The position numbers and the translations under genes were made by a program. Of a stretch of DNA of 64,000 nucleotides, positions 29,076-38,195 are shown in pieces; position 1 is the stretch's first letter; the number at the start of each line of letters is the position of its first letter. The notes below the pieces were generated by a model that was given only the letters and a program-made list of their open reading frames with translations, was not told the DNA's origin and did not search any database. Location of the stretch: the NCBI RefSeq assembly GCF_014196965.1, contig NZ_JACIEQ010000002.1, positions 372,001-436,000 of the forward strand, given 5' to 3'. The stretch comes from Actibacterium naphthalenivorans. Lineage in GTDB: Bacteria; Pseudomonadota; Alphaproteobacteria; Rhodobacterales; Rhodobacteraceae.

Positions 29076-29120
29076 TTTAGAATTGTTCTAGGTTGTCTGA
29101 GGGAATTCGTCAAGAATTCC
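29076..29120 (-). promoter_or_regulatory. iscR/suf promoter with two overlapping palindromes
   Basis: On the minus strand TTGACG (29108-29113) and TAGAAC (29085-29090) are separated by exactly 17 bases, a good -35/-10 pair reading towards iscR. TAGAA-TTG-TTCTA at 29078-29090 covers the -10 and, as TTTAGAATTGTTCTAGG at 29076-29092, resembles the Irr (ICE) box. GGAATTC-N5-GAATTCC at 29102-29120 covers the -35. Two repressors could therefore control suf transcription; IscR itself is one candidate. Confidence 0.7.
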
Positions 29121-29149
29121 GATCAGGCCCCGCAGTTAAAGAGACATAT

Positions 29150-29803
29150 ATGCCCGAGGTCATCTTTCCCGGCCCCGAAGGACGGCTCGAAGGCCGCTAT
29201 CACCCGCAAAAGGAAAAAGACGCCCCGATCGCGATCATCCTGCACCCGCACCCGCAATTCGGGGGCACGATGAACAACAAGGTCGTCTATAATCTGCACT
29301 ACGCGTTCTACAACATGGGCTTCACCGTTCTGCGGTTCAATTTCCGTGGCGTGGGCCGCAGTCAGGGCGAATACGATCAGGGAATCGGCGAATTGTCCGA
29401 TGCCGCCTCGGCGCTCGACTATCTGCAGTCGATGAACCAGAACGCCAAGCATTGCTGGGTCGCCGGGTTCAGCTTCGGCGCGTGGATCGGCATGCAGCTG
29501 CTGATGCGCCGGCCCGAGATCACCGGCTTCATCTCGGTCTCGCCGCCCGCCAACATGTATGACTTTTCGTTCCTGGCGCCCTGCCCCAGTTCCGGCCTGA
29601 TCATCAACGGCGGCGCCGACCGCGTGGCGCCCCCGGCCGATACCCATGCGCTGGTCGACAAGCTGCACGAGCAAAAGGGCATCACCATCACCCATCAGGA
29701 GGTGGAAGGCGCCGGGCATTTCTTCGAAGACCCGCATATGGACACGCTGATCGACAACGTGGACAGCTACGTGCGGCGGCGGCTGACGGAAAACACGCGC
29801 TGA
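29150..29803 (+). CDS. alpha/beta hydrolase
   Basis: 217 residues, compact alpha/beta hydrolase of the COG2945 type. HPHPQFGGTMNNKVV (about 34-48) gives the oxyanion region, FNFRGVGRSQGEYD follows, the nucleophile Ser is in VAGFSFGAWIGMQL (about 103-116), Asp in INGGADRVAPP and His in EGAGHFFEDP (about 185-194). The substrate is not known. Divergent from iscR across a 156-bp region, so it may share the iron/Fe-S-linked control there. ATG 29150 with AAAGAGA upstream. Confidence 0.9.
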   Translation: MPEVIFPGPEGRLEGRYHPQKEKDAPIAIILHPHPQFGGTMNNKVVYNLHYAFYNMGFTVLRFNFRGVGRSQGEYDQGIGELSDAASALDYLQSMNQNAKHCWVAGFSFGAWIGMQLLMRRPEITGFISVSPPANMYDFSFLAPCPSSGLIINGGADRVAPPADTHALVDKLHEQKGITITHQEVEGAGHFFEDPHMDTLIDNVDSYVRRRLTENTR

Positions 29804-29846
29804 CGAGCCCGCGGCGGGCGTTGTCGAGGATCCGACAGACGCCCGC

Positions 29847-29870
29847 CCGGAAACACAACCGGAAACACAA
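29847..29870 (+). repeat. tandem 12-base repeat CCGGAAACACAA x2
   Basis: CCGGAAACACAA occurs at 29847-29858 and again directly at 29859-29870 in the gap between the alpha/beta hydrolase and the RTX-type gene. No function suggested; probably a local slippage duplication. Confidence 0.8.
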
Positions 29871-29900
29871 CACGCGGCGCGGCGCCCGGACGGGCGCGGC

Positions 29901-30923
29901 TTACAGGATTTCGATCGTCTCCAGAACCTGCGCCACGTTGGTGACATCACGCAGGATCAGATCGGACGCGCCCGGCAGGTCGACATGCAGATCGCCCGCG
30001 GTCACCGTGGCCGATTTGAACGCCTTGCGCAGACCGCTTTCCAGCAGCAGCGTATCCTCGGCGGGGTCGAAATCCTGAATCACGTCCTGGCCGTTGTCCT
30101 TGCGCAGAACGAAGCTGTCGGCCCCGGCCCCGCCTGACATCCTGTCATTGCCCTTGCCGCCGGTCAGCATGTCGCTCCCCTTGCCGCCATCAAGCTTGTC
30201 CTTGCCGCCGCCGCCCAGCAACACATCCCCGGAGCCGCCGCCGCGCAGGACATCCGCCCCCTTGCCGCCCTCCAGACGATCGTTTCCCTTGCCGCCAAGG
30301 GCGGCGTCGTTGCCCTGCTTGCCGGTGAAGTCGTCGTCTCCGCCGCCGAGATCCACAAAGTCGTCGAACTTGGTGCCGGCGATCTTGTTGTCATCATTCG
30401 AATAGGTCCTGGCGCCATAGCTGTAGCTGGCGGCCACGAACGCCCGCGCCGAATCCACCGACATCGAGGCAAAGGTCGGCGCACCGTTGAAGGTAGGGGA
30501 ATGCAGGCCGCTGACGGCCACGTTCACCTCGAACCCCGCCTTGGGCTGCGCCAGCCCGGCCTCCAGCAACAGCGGCCCGGTGGTTTGCAACGCATAGGTA
30601 TAAGGCAGCCCATAGCCATAAGGGGCCATGAAGGCTTCGGGTCCGATATTGCTGGATGAAACCACGAAATCGTCGAATTCGGGCGCCTGGCTGCCGGGGC
30701 TGAACTCGACCGCAAGGGTGCTGGACAGCCCCCCGTATCCATAGCCAGAGCCATAATTCACGACCAGCGCCTGCCCCAGCATTTCGGTGGTGAAATTCAG
30801 CACGACCTGTTCGATCCGGCCAAGCGCGGGAAGGCCCGGCACCAACACCGCCCCCCGGACAATTTCGGGCTGAATCGGCGATTCCGCGATGCTGCTTTCG
30901 ACGGTAAATGTCTTTTGGGCCAT
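29901..30923 (-). CDS. RTX-type calcium-binding protein, probable type I secretion substrate
   Basis: 340 residues. The N-terminal ~175 residues are of no recognised family and hold a Gly/Tyr-rich stretch (NYGSGYGYGGL) and PYGYGLPYTY. Residues ~185-295 contain RTX nonapeptide repeats of the GGxGxDxL type (GGKGNDRLEGGKGADVLRG, GGKGSDMLTGGKGNDRMSG), many with Lys in place of the usual residues. The C-terminus resembles the peptidase M10 serralysin-like tail (GAGADSFVLR... VIQDFDPAEDTLLLE). No signal peptide, so ABC-type I export is likely, though no exporter genes are here. Start ATG 30923 behind GGGGAA. Confidence 0.85.
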   Translation of the reverse strand: MAQKTFTVESSIAESPIQPEIVRGAVLVPGLPALGRIEQVVLNFTTEMLGQALVVNYGSGYGYGGLSSTLAVEFSPGSQAPEFDDFVVSSSNIGPEAFMAPYGYGLPYTYALQTTGPLLLEAGLAQPKAGFEVNVAVSGLHSPTFNGAPTFASMSVDSARAFVAASYSYGARTYSNDDNKIAGTKFDDFVDLGGGDDDFTGKQGNDAALGGKGNDRLEGGKGADVLRGGGSGDVLLGGGGKDKLDGGKGSDMLTGGKGNDRMSGGAGADSFVLRKDNGQDVIQDFDPAEDTLLLESGLRKAFKSATVTAGDLHVDLPGASDLILRDVTNVAQVLETIEIL

Positions 30924-31181
30924 ACTGTTCCCCATTCATACAATCACTAATAAAGACGAATATGTCTGCGCCAGACCTCTAGACGCGGTTCATGTCGTTC
31001 ATGCTTCAAACGGCAGACGCTCCGCCTGATGGGCAACAAACCGCGCAACCGCCACAGTTGCGGGCTGGTTTTCCAAAACGGCGCGCCACCTCTGTATACC
31101 TTTGCATACCACCTTTCCCAACGCCCCTCTTTGCGCTATGACGCGTGCAAGCGATTCACCCAGAAACAAGAGGGCCAGCCC

Positions 31182-32396
31182 ATGACGAAGATCAAAGTCG
31201 AAAACCCCGTTGTCGAACTCGACGGCGACGAGATGACCCGGATCATCTGGGACTTCATCAAGAAGAAACTGATCCTGCCCTATCTCGACATTGATCTGCT
31301 CTATTACGATCTGGGCATCGAGGAGCGTGACCGCACCGACGACCAGATCACCGTGGACGCGGCCGAGAAGATCAAGGAAATCGGCGTCGGCGTGAAATGC
31401 GCGACCATCACCCCCGATGAGGCGCGGGTGGAGGAATTCGGGCTCAAGCGCATGTACCGCTCGCCCAACGGCACGATCCGCAACATCCTGGGCGGCGTCA
31501 TCTTCCGCCAGCCGATCATCTGCAACAACGTGCCGCGCCTTGTGCCGGGCTGGACCAAGCCGATCGTCGTGGGCCGCCATGCCTTCGGCGATCAGTACCG
31601 CGCCACCGACTTCCTGTTCCCCGGCGCGGGCAAGCTGACGATCAAATTCGTCGGCGAAGACGGCACCGAGATCGAGAAAGAGGTGTTCGACGCGCCCTCT
31701 TCCGGTGTCACCATGGCGATGTACAACCTCGACAGCTCGATCATCGACTTCGCCCGCGCCTCGATGAACTATGGTCTCAGCCTCGGCTGGCCGGTGTACC
31801 TGTCGACCAAGAACACCATCCTCAAGGCCTATGACGGCCGGTTCAAGGATCTGTTCCAGAAGGTCTACGAGGAAGAGTTCGAAGAGAAGTTCAAGGCCGC
31901 CGGCATCACCTATGAACACCGCCTGATCGACGACATGGTCGCCTGCGCCATGAAGTGGAACGGCGGCTATGTCTGGGCCTGCAAGAACTACGATGGCGAC
32001 GTGCAGTCGGATACCGTGGCGCAGGGCTTCGGCTCTCTCGGCCTGATGACCTCGGTGCTGATGACGCCCGATGGCAAAACGGTCGAGGCAGAGGCCGCCC
32101 ACGGCACCGTCACCCGCCACTATCGCCAGCACCAGAAGGGCGAGGAAACCTCGACCAACTCGATCGCATCGATCTACGCCTGGACCGGCGGCCTGAAGCA
32201 CCGCGCCAAGCTGGATGGCAACGACGCGCTGATGAACTTTGCCGAGACGCTGGAAAAGGTCGTGGTGGACACGGTCGAAAGCGGCTTCATGACCAAGGAT
32301 CTGGCGCTGCTGGTCGGCCCCGATCAGAAATGGCTGACCACGATGGGCTTCCTGGAAAAGGTCGACGAAAACCTGAACAAGGCGCTGGCCGGCTGA
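31182..32396 (+). CDS. icd: NADP-dependent isocitrate dehydrogenase
   Basis: TCA-cycle enzyme converting isocitrate to 2-oxoglutarate. 404 residues of the homodimeric type shared with eukaryotes: [16 protein letters not shown] (19-34), [17 protein letters not shown] (about 90-106, substrate-binding Ser and Arg), [30 protein letters not shown] (metal Asp residues) and [14 protein letters not shown] (cofactor). Start at ATG 31182 with AGAGGG upstream. A strong terminator follows, so it is transcribed alone. Confidence 0.97.
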   Translation: MTKIKVENPVVELDGDEMTRIIWDFIKKKLILPYLDIDLLYYDLGIEERDRTDDQITVDAAEKIKEIGVGVKCATITPDEARVEEFGLKRMYRSPNGTIRNILGGVIFRQPIICNNVPRLVPGWTKPIVVGRHAFGDQYRATDFLFPGAGKLTIKFVGEDGTEIEKEVFDAPSSGVTMAMYNLDSSIIDFARASMNYGLSLGWPVYLSTKNTILKAYDGRFKDLFQKVYEEEFEEKFKAAGITYEHRLIDDMVACAMKWNGGYVWACKNYDGDVQSDTVAQGFGSLGLMTSVLMTPDGKTVEAEAAHGTVTRHYRQHQKGEETSTNSIASIYAWTGGLKHRAKLDGNDALMNFAETLEKVVVDTVESGFMTKDLALLVGPDQKWLTTMGFLEKVDENLNKALAG

Positions 32397-32418
32397 TCAC
32401 GGCCACCTGACCGAACGG

Positions 32419-32450
32419 AAAGGGCCGGGTTTTTCCCGGCCCTTTGCTTT
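32419..32450 (+). terminator. rho-independent terminator of icd
   Basis: Perfect 11-bp stem AAAGGGCCGGG (32419-32429) and CCCGGCCCTTT (32435-32445) with a TTTTT loop, followed by GCTTTT. It starts 22 bases after the icd stop. Confidence 0.92.
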
Positions 32451-32493
32451 TCCGGCGCTTGAAAAATGGCAGCAGTTCTGCCCTAATATCGCC

Positions 32494-33123
32494 ATGTGCC
32501 CCGCCCCTGTTCCGATTCCGACATCCGATTCCGCCCGGCATACGCCGCTGGAGGATGCGCAGGGCCTGTCGATCGGCATTCTGATCTGCGCCATCGGCAT
32601 CAACCTGCTGACCTACATGGGGTTTCTGACCGGGCAGACCGCGGGCATCGCGCTGATCGTCTCTTATCTCAGCGGCCTGTCGTTCGGGCTGGTGTTCTTC
32701 GCGATCAACCTGCCCTTCTACTGGTTCGCCTACAAACGGCTCGGGCTGGAATTCACCCTCAAATCCATCGGCTGCGTCACCGCTCTTTCGGTGCTGACCG
32801 AAAAGCTGCCGCTGGGGTTCACCGTCGCCCATCTCAACCCCGCCCTAGGCGTGGTGATGTTCGGGGTGCTGACCGGGCTGGGCCTGCTGGCCGTCTTTCG
32901 CCACAAGGGCAGCCTGGGCGGGCTGGGCGTTATCGCGCTGATGATCCAGGACAGCACGGGGTTTCGGGCCGGATATGTCCAGTTGATCGTCGATGCGCTG
33001 ATCTTTTTCTGCGCGCTGTTCCTGTTCGACACGCGCGTCGTGCTTTATTCGCTGGCCGGGGCGGCGGTGCTGAACGGCGTCATCGCCTTCAACCACCGGC
33101 GCGACCGCTATATCGCCGACTGA
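32494..33123 (+). CDS. YitT-like membrane protein (first of a tandem pair)
   Basis: 209 residues with about five membrane helices. TPLEDAQGLSIGILICAIGINLL (17-39), TGQTAGIALIVSYLSGLSFGLVFFAINLPFYWFAYKRLG and a C-terminal HRRDRYIAD tail. This layout fits the YitT/UPF0750 group. Transport role unknown. It shares the same motifs in the same order with the next gene (EDAQGL, TGQ-AG, LPFYW, NHRRDRYIA), so the two arose by duplication. Confidence 0.82.
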   Translation: MCPAPVPIPTSDSARHTPLEDAQGLSIGILICAIGINLLTYMGFLTGQTAGIALIVSYLSGLSFGLVFFAINLPFYWFAYKRLGLEFTLKSIGCVTALSVLTEKLPLGFTVAHLNPALGVVMFGVLTGLGLLAVFRHKGSLGGLGVIALMIQDSTGFRAGYVQLIVDALIFFCALFLFDTRVVLYSLAGAAVLNGVIAFNHRRDRYIAD

Positions 33124-33177
33124 GAGCGGCGCGCGCCCTCTGGACAATCGAGCAGATTCGGGGTGACCTGCAGCATC

Positions 33178-33780
33178 ATGTCCGACGCCAAGATCCACAC
33201 CCCGCTGGAAGACGCCCAAGGCCTGCTGGTGGGCACCGCCCTTGTGGCGCTCTCGGTGCATCTGCTGCATGGCGCATCGCTGATCACCGGCCAGATCGCC
33301 GGGCTGTCGCTGCTGCTCTCCTATGTCAGCGGCTGGAGCTTCGGCGCCTTCTTCTTTGCGCTCAACCTGCCGTTCTACTGGCTGGCGCTGCGCCGTTTGG
33401 GCGGGGCATTCACGCTCAAGACCTTCTGCGCGGTGGGGCTGATGTCGCTGTTCACCGAACTGCTGCCCCATCTGATCACCTTCGAGCGGCTCGATCCCGC
33501 CGCCGCCGCCGTGCTGGCCGGGGTCACGGCGGGCGCCGGGCTGCTGGCGCTGTTCCGCCACGGTGCCAGCCTGGGCGGGGTCGGCATCGTGGGGCTGTAC
33601 CTGCAGGACAAGACCGGGTTCAAGGCGGGCTGGACCCAACTGATCTTCGACGCCTGCGTGTTCATCCTCGCGCTGTTCCTGCTCCCGATCGCGACGGTGC
33701 TCTATTCGCTTCTGGGCGCGGTGGTGCTGAACATCATCATCGCCACCAATCATCGCCGCGACCGCTATATCGCCCGCTAA
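33178..33780 (+). CDS. YitT-like membrane protein (second of a tandem pair)
   Basis: 200 residues, about five membrane helices. TPLEDAQGLLVGTALVALSVHLL, TGQIAGLSLLLSYVSGWSFGAFFFALNLPFYWLALRRLG and NHRRDRYIAR mirror the upstream gene. Start taken at ATG 33178; an in-frame GTG at 33163 is possible. 54 bp after its paralogue and 10 bp before an SMR transporter gene, so the three membrane-protein genes may form one transcript. Function unknown. Confidence 0.82.
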   Translation: MSDAKIHTPLEDAQGLLVGTALVALSVHLLHGASLITGQIAGLSLLLSYVSGWSFGAFFFALNLPFYWLALRRLGGAFTLKTFCAVGLMSLFTELLPHLITFERLDPAAAAVLAGVTAGAGLLALFRHGASLGGVGIVGLYLQDKTGFKAGWTQLIFDACVFILALFLLPIATVLYSLLGAVVLNIIIATNHRRDRYIAR

Positions 33781-33790
33781 GGCCCCGCCC

Positions 33791-34126
33791 ATGCCCGTAC
33801 ATTACATCTTTCTGATGATCGCCGTCGTGACCGAAACCATTGGCACCACCGCCCTTCAGGCCAGCCACCAACTGACCAGGCCGGTGCCCACCGCCATCAT
33901 GCTGACCGGCTACACGCTGTCGTTCTACTTCATGTCGCTGGCGCTGAAGGTGATGCCGCTGGGCGTGGTCTACGCCATCTGGTCGGGTCTGGGCATCGTG
34001 CTGATCGGCGGCATGGGCTGGCTGCTGTTCGGGCAGCGCATCGACCTTCCCGCCGCGCTCGGCATGGGGTTGATCATCGCCGGGATCGTCATCATCCACC
34101 TCTTCTCGAAGGCCACACCGCACTAA
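33791..34126 (+). CDS. small multidrug resistance (SMR) family transporter
   Basis: 111 residues with four membrane helices, the standard SMR size. The essential membrane Glu is present in IAVVTETIGTTALQAS (Glu15), with conserved TGYTLSFYFMSLALKVMPLGVVYAIWSGLGIV (helices 2-3). SMR proteins exchange protons for cationic drugs, guanidinium or polyamines; which applies here cannot be told. Cytoplasmic membrane. Confidence 0.92.
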   Translation: MPVHYIFLMIAVVTETIGTTALQASHQLTRPVPTAIMLTGYTLSFYFMSLALKVMPLGVVYAIWSGLGIVLIGGMGWLLFGQRIDLPAALGMGLIIAGIVIIHLFSKATPH

Positions 34127-34208
34127 GCGGCGTTTCGCCTCTGGCCTTTTGCCGGCGCAGCATGTATCGCGGCGCCAATCTCTTCTTTCTTTATGCAGGC
34201 AGGCCCCC

Positions 34209-36029
34209 ATGGACCTTCGCAATATCGCGATCATCGCGCACGTTGACCACGGCAAGACCACACTTGTCGACGAACTTCTGAAACAATCCGGCACCTACCG
34301 GGAAAACCAGGCCACGACCGAACGGGCGATGGACAGCAACGATCTGGAGCGTGAGCGCGGGATCACCATCCTGGCCAAGGCCACCAGCGTCGAATGGAAT
34401 GGCCACCGCGTCAATATCGTCGACACGCCCGGCCACGCCGATTTCGGCGGAGAGGTCGAGCGCATCCTGTCGATGGTCGATGGCGTCGTCTTGCTGGTCG
34501 ATGCCGCCGAAGGCCCGATGCCGCAAACCAAATTCGTGACCTCCAAGGCGCTGGCCCTCGGGCTGCGCCCGATCGTGGTGCTCAACAAGGTCGACAAGCC
34601 CGACGCCGAGCCCGAGCGCGCGCTGGACGAGGTGTTCGACCTCTTCGCCAACCTCGGCGCCACCGATGAACAGCTCGACTTTCCGCATATGTATGCCTCG
34701 GGCCGTAACGGCTGGGCCGACATGGAACTGGACGGTCCGCGCAAGGATCTGCACGCGCTGTTCGACCTGATCCTGAAACACGTGCCCGCCCCGGCGCAGC
34801 AGCAGCATCGCGACGAACCCTTCCGCATGCTGGCCACCACGCTGGGCTCGGACCCGTTCATCGGCCGCATCCTGACCGGCCGCGTCGAAAGCGGCACCCT
34901 GAAGCCGGGCGAGAGCGTCAAGGCGCTGGCCCGCGACGGCAGCCTTGTCGAAAACTTCCGCGTCACCAAGATTCTGGCCTTCCGGGGCCTGGGCCAACAG
35001 CCGATCGACGTGGCCGAGGCCGGCGATATCGTCAGCCTGGCCGGGATGACCAAGGCCACCGTGGCCGACACGATCTGCGCCCCCTCGGTGACCGAGGCGA
35101 TCCCGGCCCAGCCGATCGACCCGCCCACCATCACCGTGACCTTCGGCATCAACGACAGCCCGCTGGCCGGCAAGGACGGCAAGAAGGTGCAGAGCCGCGT
35201 CATCCGTGACCGGCTGATGAAGGAGGCGGAATCGAACGTCGCCATCAAGGTGACCGACACCCCCGGCGGCGAAGCCTTCGAAGTGGCCGGGCGCGGCGAA
35301 TTGCAGATGGGCGTTCTGATCGAGAACATGCGCCGCGAAGGGTTCGAGCTGTCGATCTCGCGTCCGCAGGTGCTGTTCCGCGAAGAGAACGGCGTCAAGC
35401 TGGAGCCGGTCGAGGAAGTCACCATCGACGTGGATGACGAATATTCCGGCGTCGTGATCGAAAAGCTGACCGGCGTGCGCAAGGGCGAGCTGGTGGAAAT
35501 GAAAGCCGCCGGTGCCGGCAAGACCCGGATCATCGCCCATGTGCCGTCGCGCGGGCTGATCGGCTATCACGGCGAGTTTCTGACCGATACCCGCGGCACC
35601 GGGGTTCTGAACCGCGTGTTCCACGACTGGGCGCCGCACAAGGGCCCGATTCCGGGCCGTCGCGCCGGGGTTCTGATCTCGATGGAATCGGGCATTTCGG
35701 TGGGCTATGCGATCTGGAAGCTCGAAGACCGTGGCAAGTTCTTCATCGGCGTGCAGGAACCGGTCTATCAGGGCATGATCATCGGCGAGCACAGCCGCGA
35801 GAACGATCTCGAGGTGAACCCGCTGAAGGGCAAGCAGCTGACCAACGTCCGCGCCAGCGGTACCGACGAAGCGGTGCGCCTGACGCCGCCGGTCAAGATG
35901 TCGCTGGAGGCGGCTATCGCCTATATCGACGATGACGAACTGGTCGAGGTCACGCCGAACGCGATCCGGCTGCGCAAGCGCTATCTCGATCCGCACGAGC
36001 GCAAGCGCCATGCACGGGCGGCGGGGTAA
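34209..36029 (+). CDS. typA: GTP-binding protein TypA/BipA
   Basis: Ribosome-associated translational GTPase involved in 50S assembly and stress adaptation. 606 residues, normal. G1 AHVDHGKTT (10-18), switch [15 protein letters not shown] (about 70-82), G4 NKVDKPDA (about 128-135), then EF-Tu/EF-G-like domains and the BipA-specific C-terminal part ([34 protein letters not shown]). Start at ATG 34209; an open frame reaches 34149 without family sequence. Monocistronic by spacing. Confidence 0.97.
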   Translation: MDLRNIAIIAHVDHGKTTLVDELLKQSGTYRENQATTERAMDSNDLERERGITILAKATSVEWNGHRVNIVDTPGHADFGGEVERILSMVDGVVLLVDAAEGPMPQTKFVTSKALALGLRPIVVLNKVDKPDAEPERALDEVFDLFANLGATDEQLDFPHMYASGRNGWADMELDGPRKDLHALFDLILKHVPAPAQQQHRDEPFRMLATTLGSDPFIGRILTGRVESGTLKPGESVKALARDGSLVENFRVTKILAFRGLGQQPIDVAEAGDIVSLAGMTKATVADTICAPSVTEAIPAQPIDPPTITVTFGINDSPLAGKDGKKVQSRVIRDRLMKEAESNVAIKVTDTPGGEAFEVAGRGELQMGVLIENMRREGFELSISRPQVLFREENGVKLEPVEEVTIDVDDEYSGVVIEKLTGVRKGELVEMKAAGAGKTRIIAHVPSRGLIGYHGEFLTDTRGTGVLNRVFHDWAPHKGPIPGRRAGVLISMESGISVGYAIWKLEDRGKFFIGVQEPVYQGMIIGEHSRENDLEVNPLKGKQLTNVRASGTDEAVRLTPPVKMSLEAAIAYIDDDELVEVTPNAIRLRKRYLDPHERKRHARAAG

Positions 36030-36050
36030 CCCCCGCCGCGCGGCGCGTTC

Positions 36051-36470
36051 TCAGGCCTTGATGTCGAAGACGATGACCGGCAGGTCATCCATCTGAAGCG
36101 TCGCGGCCTGAACCGGCACCGGGCCTTTCTCGAACAGAGCCTGCAGATCCTCGGGTGTCGGATCGACACCCCGAACGATCGCCTGCGCGATCGGCCCCTC
36201 CTTGAGCTGGATATGGCCATAGACATAGGGGGCGATCTTTTCGAACCGCGGGTGGCAGGCGGGCGTGATGTTGTGGCTGGCGAACAGCAGCGTGGCCTCG
36301 CCGCTCAGCTCCACCCCCTCGACATTCCAGCTTCCGCAATGCTCACAGCACCCCGTCGGCGGGAAGGTGAGTTTGCCGCAATCGGCGCATTTTATGGCGC
36401 GGTAGACGCCGGCCGAAAGACCCTCGTAGTACCAGCGGATCATGCTCGGCTGTTCAGCAGTGGCTTGCAT
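36051..36470 (-). CDS. OB-fold/zinc-ribbon thiolase accessory protein (DUF35)
   Basis: 139 residues. Zinc ribbon CADCGKLTFPPTGCCEHCGS (about 28-47, two CxxC pairs) followed by an OB-fold domain with GHIQLKEGPIAQAIVRGVD. DUF35 proteins pair with SCP2-type thiolases and supply a substrate-binding OB domain; the thiolase gene ends 1 bp before this gene starts, strong support for a complex. Substrate unknown, probably an acyl-CoA from lipid or steroid-like breakdown. Confidence 0.9.
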   Translation of the reverse strand: MQATAEQPSMIRWYYEGLSAGVYRAIKCADCGKLTFPPTGCCEHCGSWNVEGVELSGEATLLFASHNITPACHPRFEKIAPYVYGHIQLKEGPIAQAIVRGVDPTPEDLQALFEKGPVPVQAATLQMDDLPVIVFDIKA

Positions 36471-36471
36471 C

Positions 36472-37752
36472 TTACATCCCTCCCAGAACGATCACGGTGC
36501 CGATCATGGCGTAGCCGTGGGTGTGAATGACGGAGATCTCGGGCGGCTTGGCAATCTGCCGCGCCCCGGCCGCGCCGCGCATCTGAAGCACGGCCTCATA
36601 GGTATCGCTGCCGGCGCTGGCGCCCCAGGCGTGGCCGAACGCATGGCGGCCGCCATGGGTCGACATCGGCCGGTCGCCGTCATACCGCAACCGCCCGTCG
36701 CGCGCGGCGGTCAGCATCGTGCCAGGCTCCAGATAGCCGATCATTTCGGCGGTGCAGACGCCCGAGATATGCGAACAGTCATGGGTGTGCAGATAGTCGA
36801 TGTCCTTGGCGCTGATCTCGGCCATTCCCATCGCCGCATCCACCGCGCGTTTGTCGAACTCCCAATAGGTGGGATCCTCGCCGTACCATGGCAGATCGCT
36901 GTAGCTGATGCCGAACCCCTTCAGCTCGACAGGCTGCGACTTGCCGCTTTTCGCCAGATCGGCCCGTGTCAGCACCATGGCCGAGGCCCCGTCGGCGGTC
37001 GTCACAAGGCTCAGCAGGCGCGACGGCCACGCCACGAAAGGGTTGCTTTCGGGCGACTGCCAATAGGCGTAGACATCATCGAACCCCTTGCGTTTGGCCG
37101 CATCCTCCAGCGTTTCCTGGATATTCGCCTTCGGGTTCATCGCCCCGTGCTGGCGCCGTGTGCGGCAGATCTCGAACATGCCGCGATCGAAGTCCTCGAT
37201 CGAAATGCCGTATTTGCGGCAATAGCCCAAACCCACCAGACCGTTATAGGCGGAAAAGATATCGTATCCCTGCGGTACACCATAGGCCTGGTTCACGGCC
37301 ATGTCCGTCCAGAGCCAGGTTTTCTGATGCGAAATCGGCTCGCGCTCGTAGGGGCTGTAGCCTTTCACCTTGGTCCGGGTCGTTTCCAGCCCGTAGACCA
37401 GAACCGTATCGTAGACCCCTGCGGCAATCGCCATCGCAGCCATCGCCGCCCCGACATTGGTTGTCGAGCATTGGGCCTCGAAGTGCACACCGCTCTTGAA
37501 CTGGGTGCCGGTCCATTTCGACAGTTGCGAATAAGTTCCCGGCAGCTGAGAGCTGTGGGTCATCGCGTTACCGGCAAACACCGCATCGACATCCTGCCCC
37601 GTCAGTCCGGCATCGTCGAGCGCCTCTTTCACCGCGTCGGCGGTGAGTTCCTGAATGGTTTTTCCCTTCAATTCGGGGGTTTCCAGAAGATCGCCAAAAC
37701 GTGAACAGCCCACACCGCTGATCGCGACGGGCTCTCGCAGCTTGTTGCGCAT
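36472..37752 (-). CDS. SCP2-type thiolase / lipid-transfer acetyl-CoA acetyltransferase
   Basis: 426 residues. Active-site Cys in FEAQCSTTNVGAAM (about 91-104), catalytic His candidates in LHTHDCSH and in STHGGRHAFGHAWGASAG near the C-terminus. The second catalytic Cys of classic thiolases is missing from the C-terminal VIHTHGYAMIGTVIVLGG segment, as in SCP2-thiolase/lipid-transfer relatives. It needs the DUF35 partner encoded immediately downstream. Start at ATG 37752 behind GGGGAG; the longer frame to 37878 is not family-like. Confidence 0.9.
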   Translation of the reverse strand: MRNKLREPVAISGVGCSRFGDLLETPELKGKTIQELTADAVKEALDDAGLTGQDVDAVFAGNAMTHSSQLPGTYSQLSKWTGTQFKSGVHFEAQCSTTNVGAAMAAMAIAAGVYDTVLVYGLETTRTKVKGYSPYEREPISHQKTWLWTDMAVNQAYGVPQGYDIFSAYNGLVGLGYCRKYGISIEDFDRGMFEICRTRRQHGAMNPKANIQETLEDAAKRKGFDDVYAYWQSPESNPFVAWPSRLLSLVTTADGASAMVLTRADLAKSGKSQPVELKGFGISYSDLPWYGEDPTYWEFDKRAVDAAMGMAEISAKDIDYLHTHDCSHISGVCTAEMIGYLEPGTMLTAARDGRLRYDGDRPMSTHGGRHAFGHAWGASAGSDTYEAVLQMRGAAGARQIAKPPEISVIHTHGYAMIGTVIVLGGM

Positions 37753-37909
37753 GAGACTACTCCCCACTTGTCGGCCGCATCGCGACCCGCACAACCGCGG
37801 GCCACGAGGGCGCTGGTAGCAAGGGGGAGTATAACGCCGGGCCGGATGCCGCCCTTGATCTGGCGCAAGCGGCGGCAAGCGCGGGCCAAGGCCCGGACGC
37901 GGCCCGCGA

Positions 37910-38194
37910 TCAGCTGACTTCGACGATCACCAGTTCGCGCTCGGACGCGCCGCGCGCGTGGTTCAGGGCCTCCTGATATTCGGGGCTGTGGTAACAGGCC
38001 TCGGCCGCCTCGACCGAGGCGAACCGCGCCACCACGTTGCGGGGCCGGTCGGTGCCCTCAAGCTGAACATAGCGCCCGCCACGGGCGATGAAGCTGCCGC
38101 CGTGCTTTGTGATCGCGGGGCCCGCCAGCGCCGCATAGCGGCCATAGGCCTCTTCGTCGGTCACGGTCACATGTGCAATCCAGAGCGCGCCCAT
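37910..38194 (-). CDS. DUF1330 family protein
   Basis: 94 residues of the dimeric alpha/beta-barrel DUF1330 family: MGALWIAHVTVTDEEAYGRYAALAGPAITKHGGSFIARGGRYVQLEG and VVARFASVEAAEACYHSPEYQEAL. Function unknown. It begins 1 bp after the alaS stop and is probably translated from the alaS transcript. Confidence 0.92.
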   Translation of the reverse strand: MGALWIAHVTVTDEEAYGRYAALAGPAITKHGGSFIARGGRYVQLEGTDRPRNVVARFASVEAAEACYHSPEYQEALNHARGASERELVIVEVS

Positions 38195-38195
38195 C

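Noticed and set aside
29882-29897. GCGCCCG-GA-CGGGCGC hairpin just after the RTX-type gene as a terminator
   Set aside because: The stem is strong but no run of T follows on the minus strand, so it is not a convincing rho-independent terminator.
34191-36011. 606-codon minus-strand frame opposite typA
   Set aside because: A shadow of typA with no ribosome-binding site or known domain; typA is certain.
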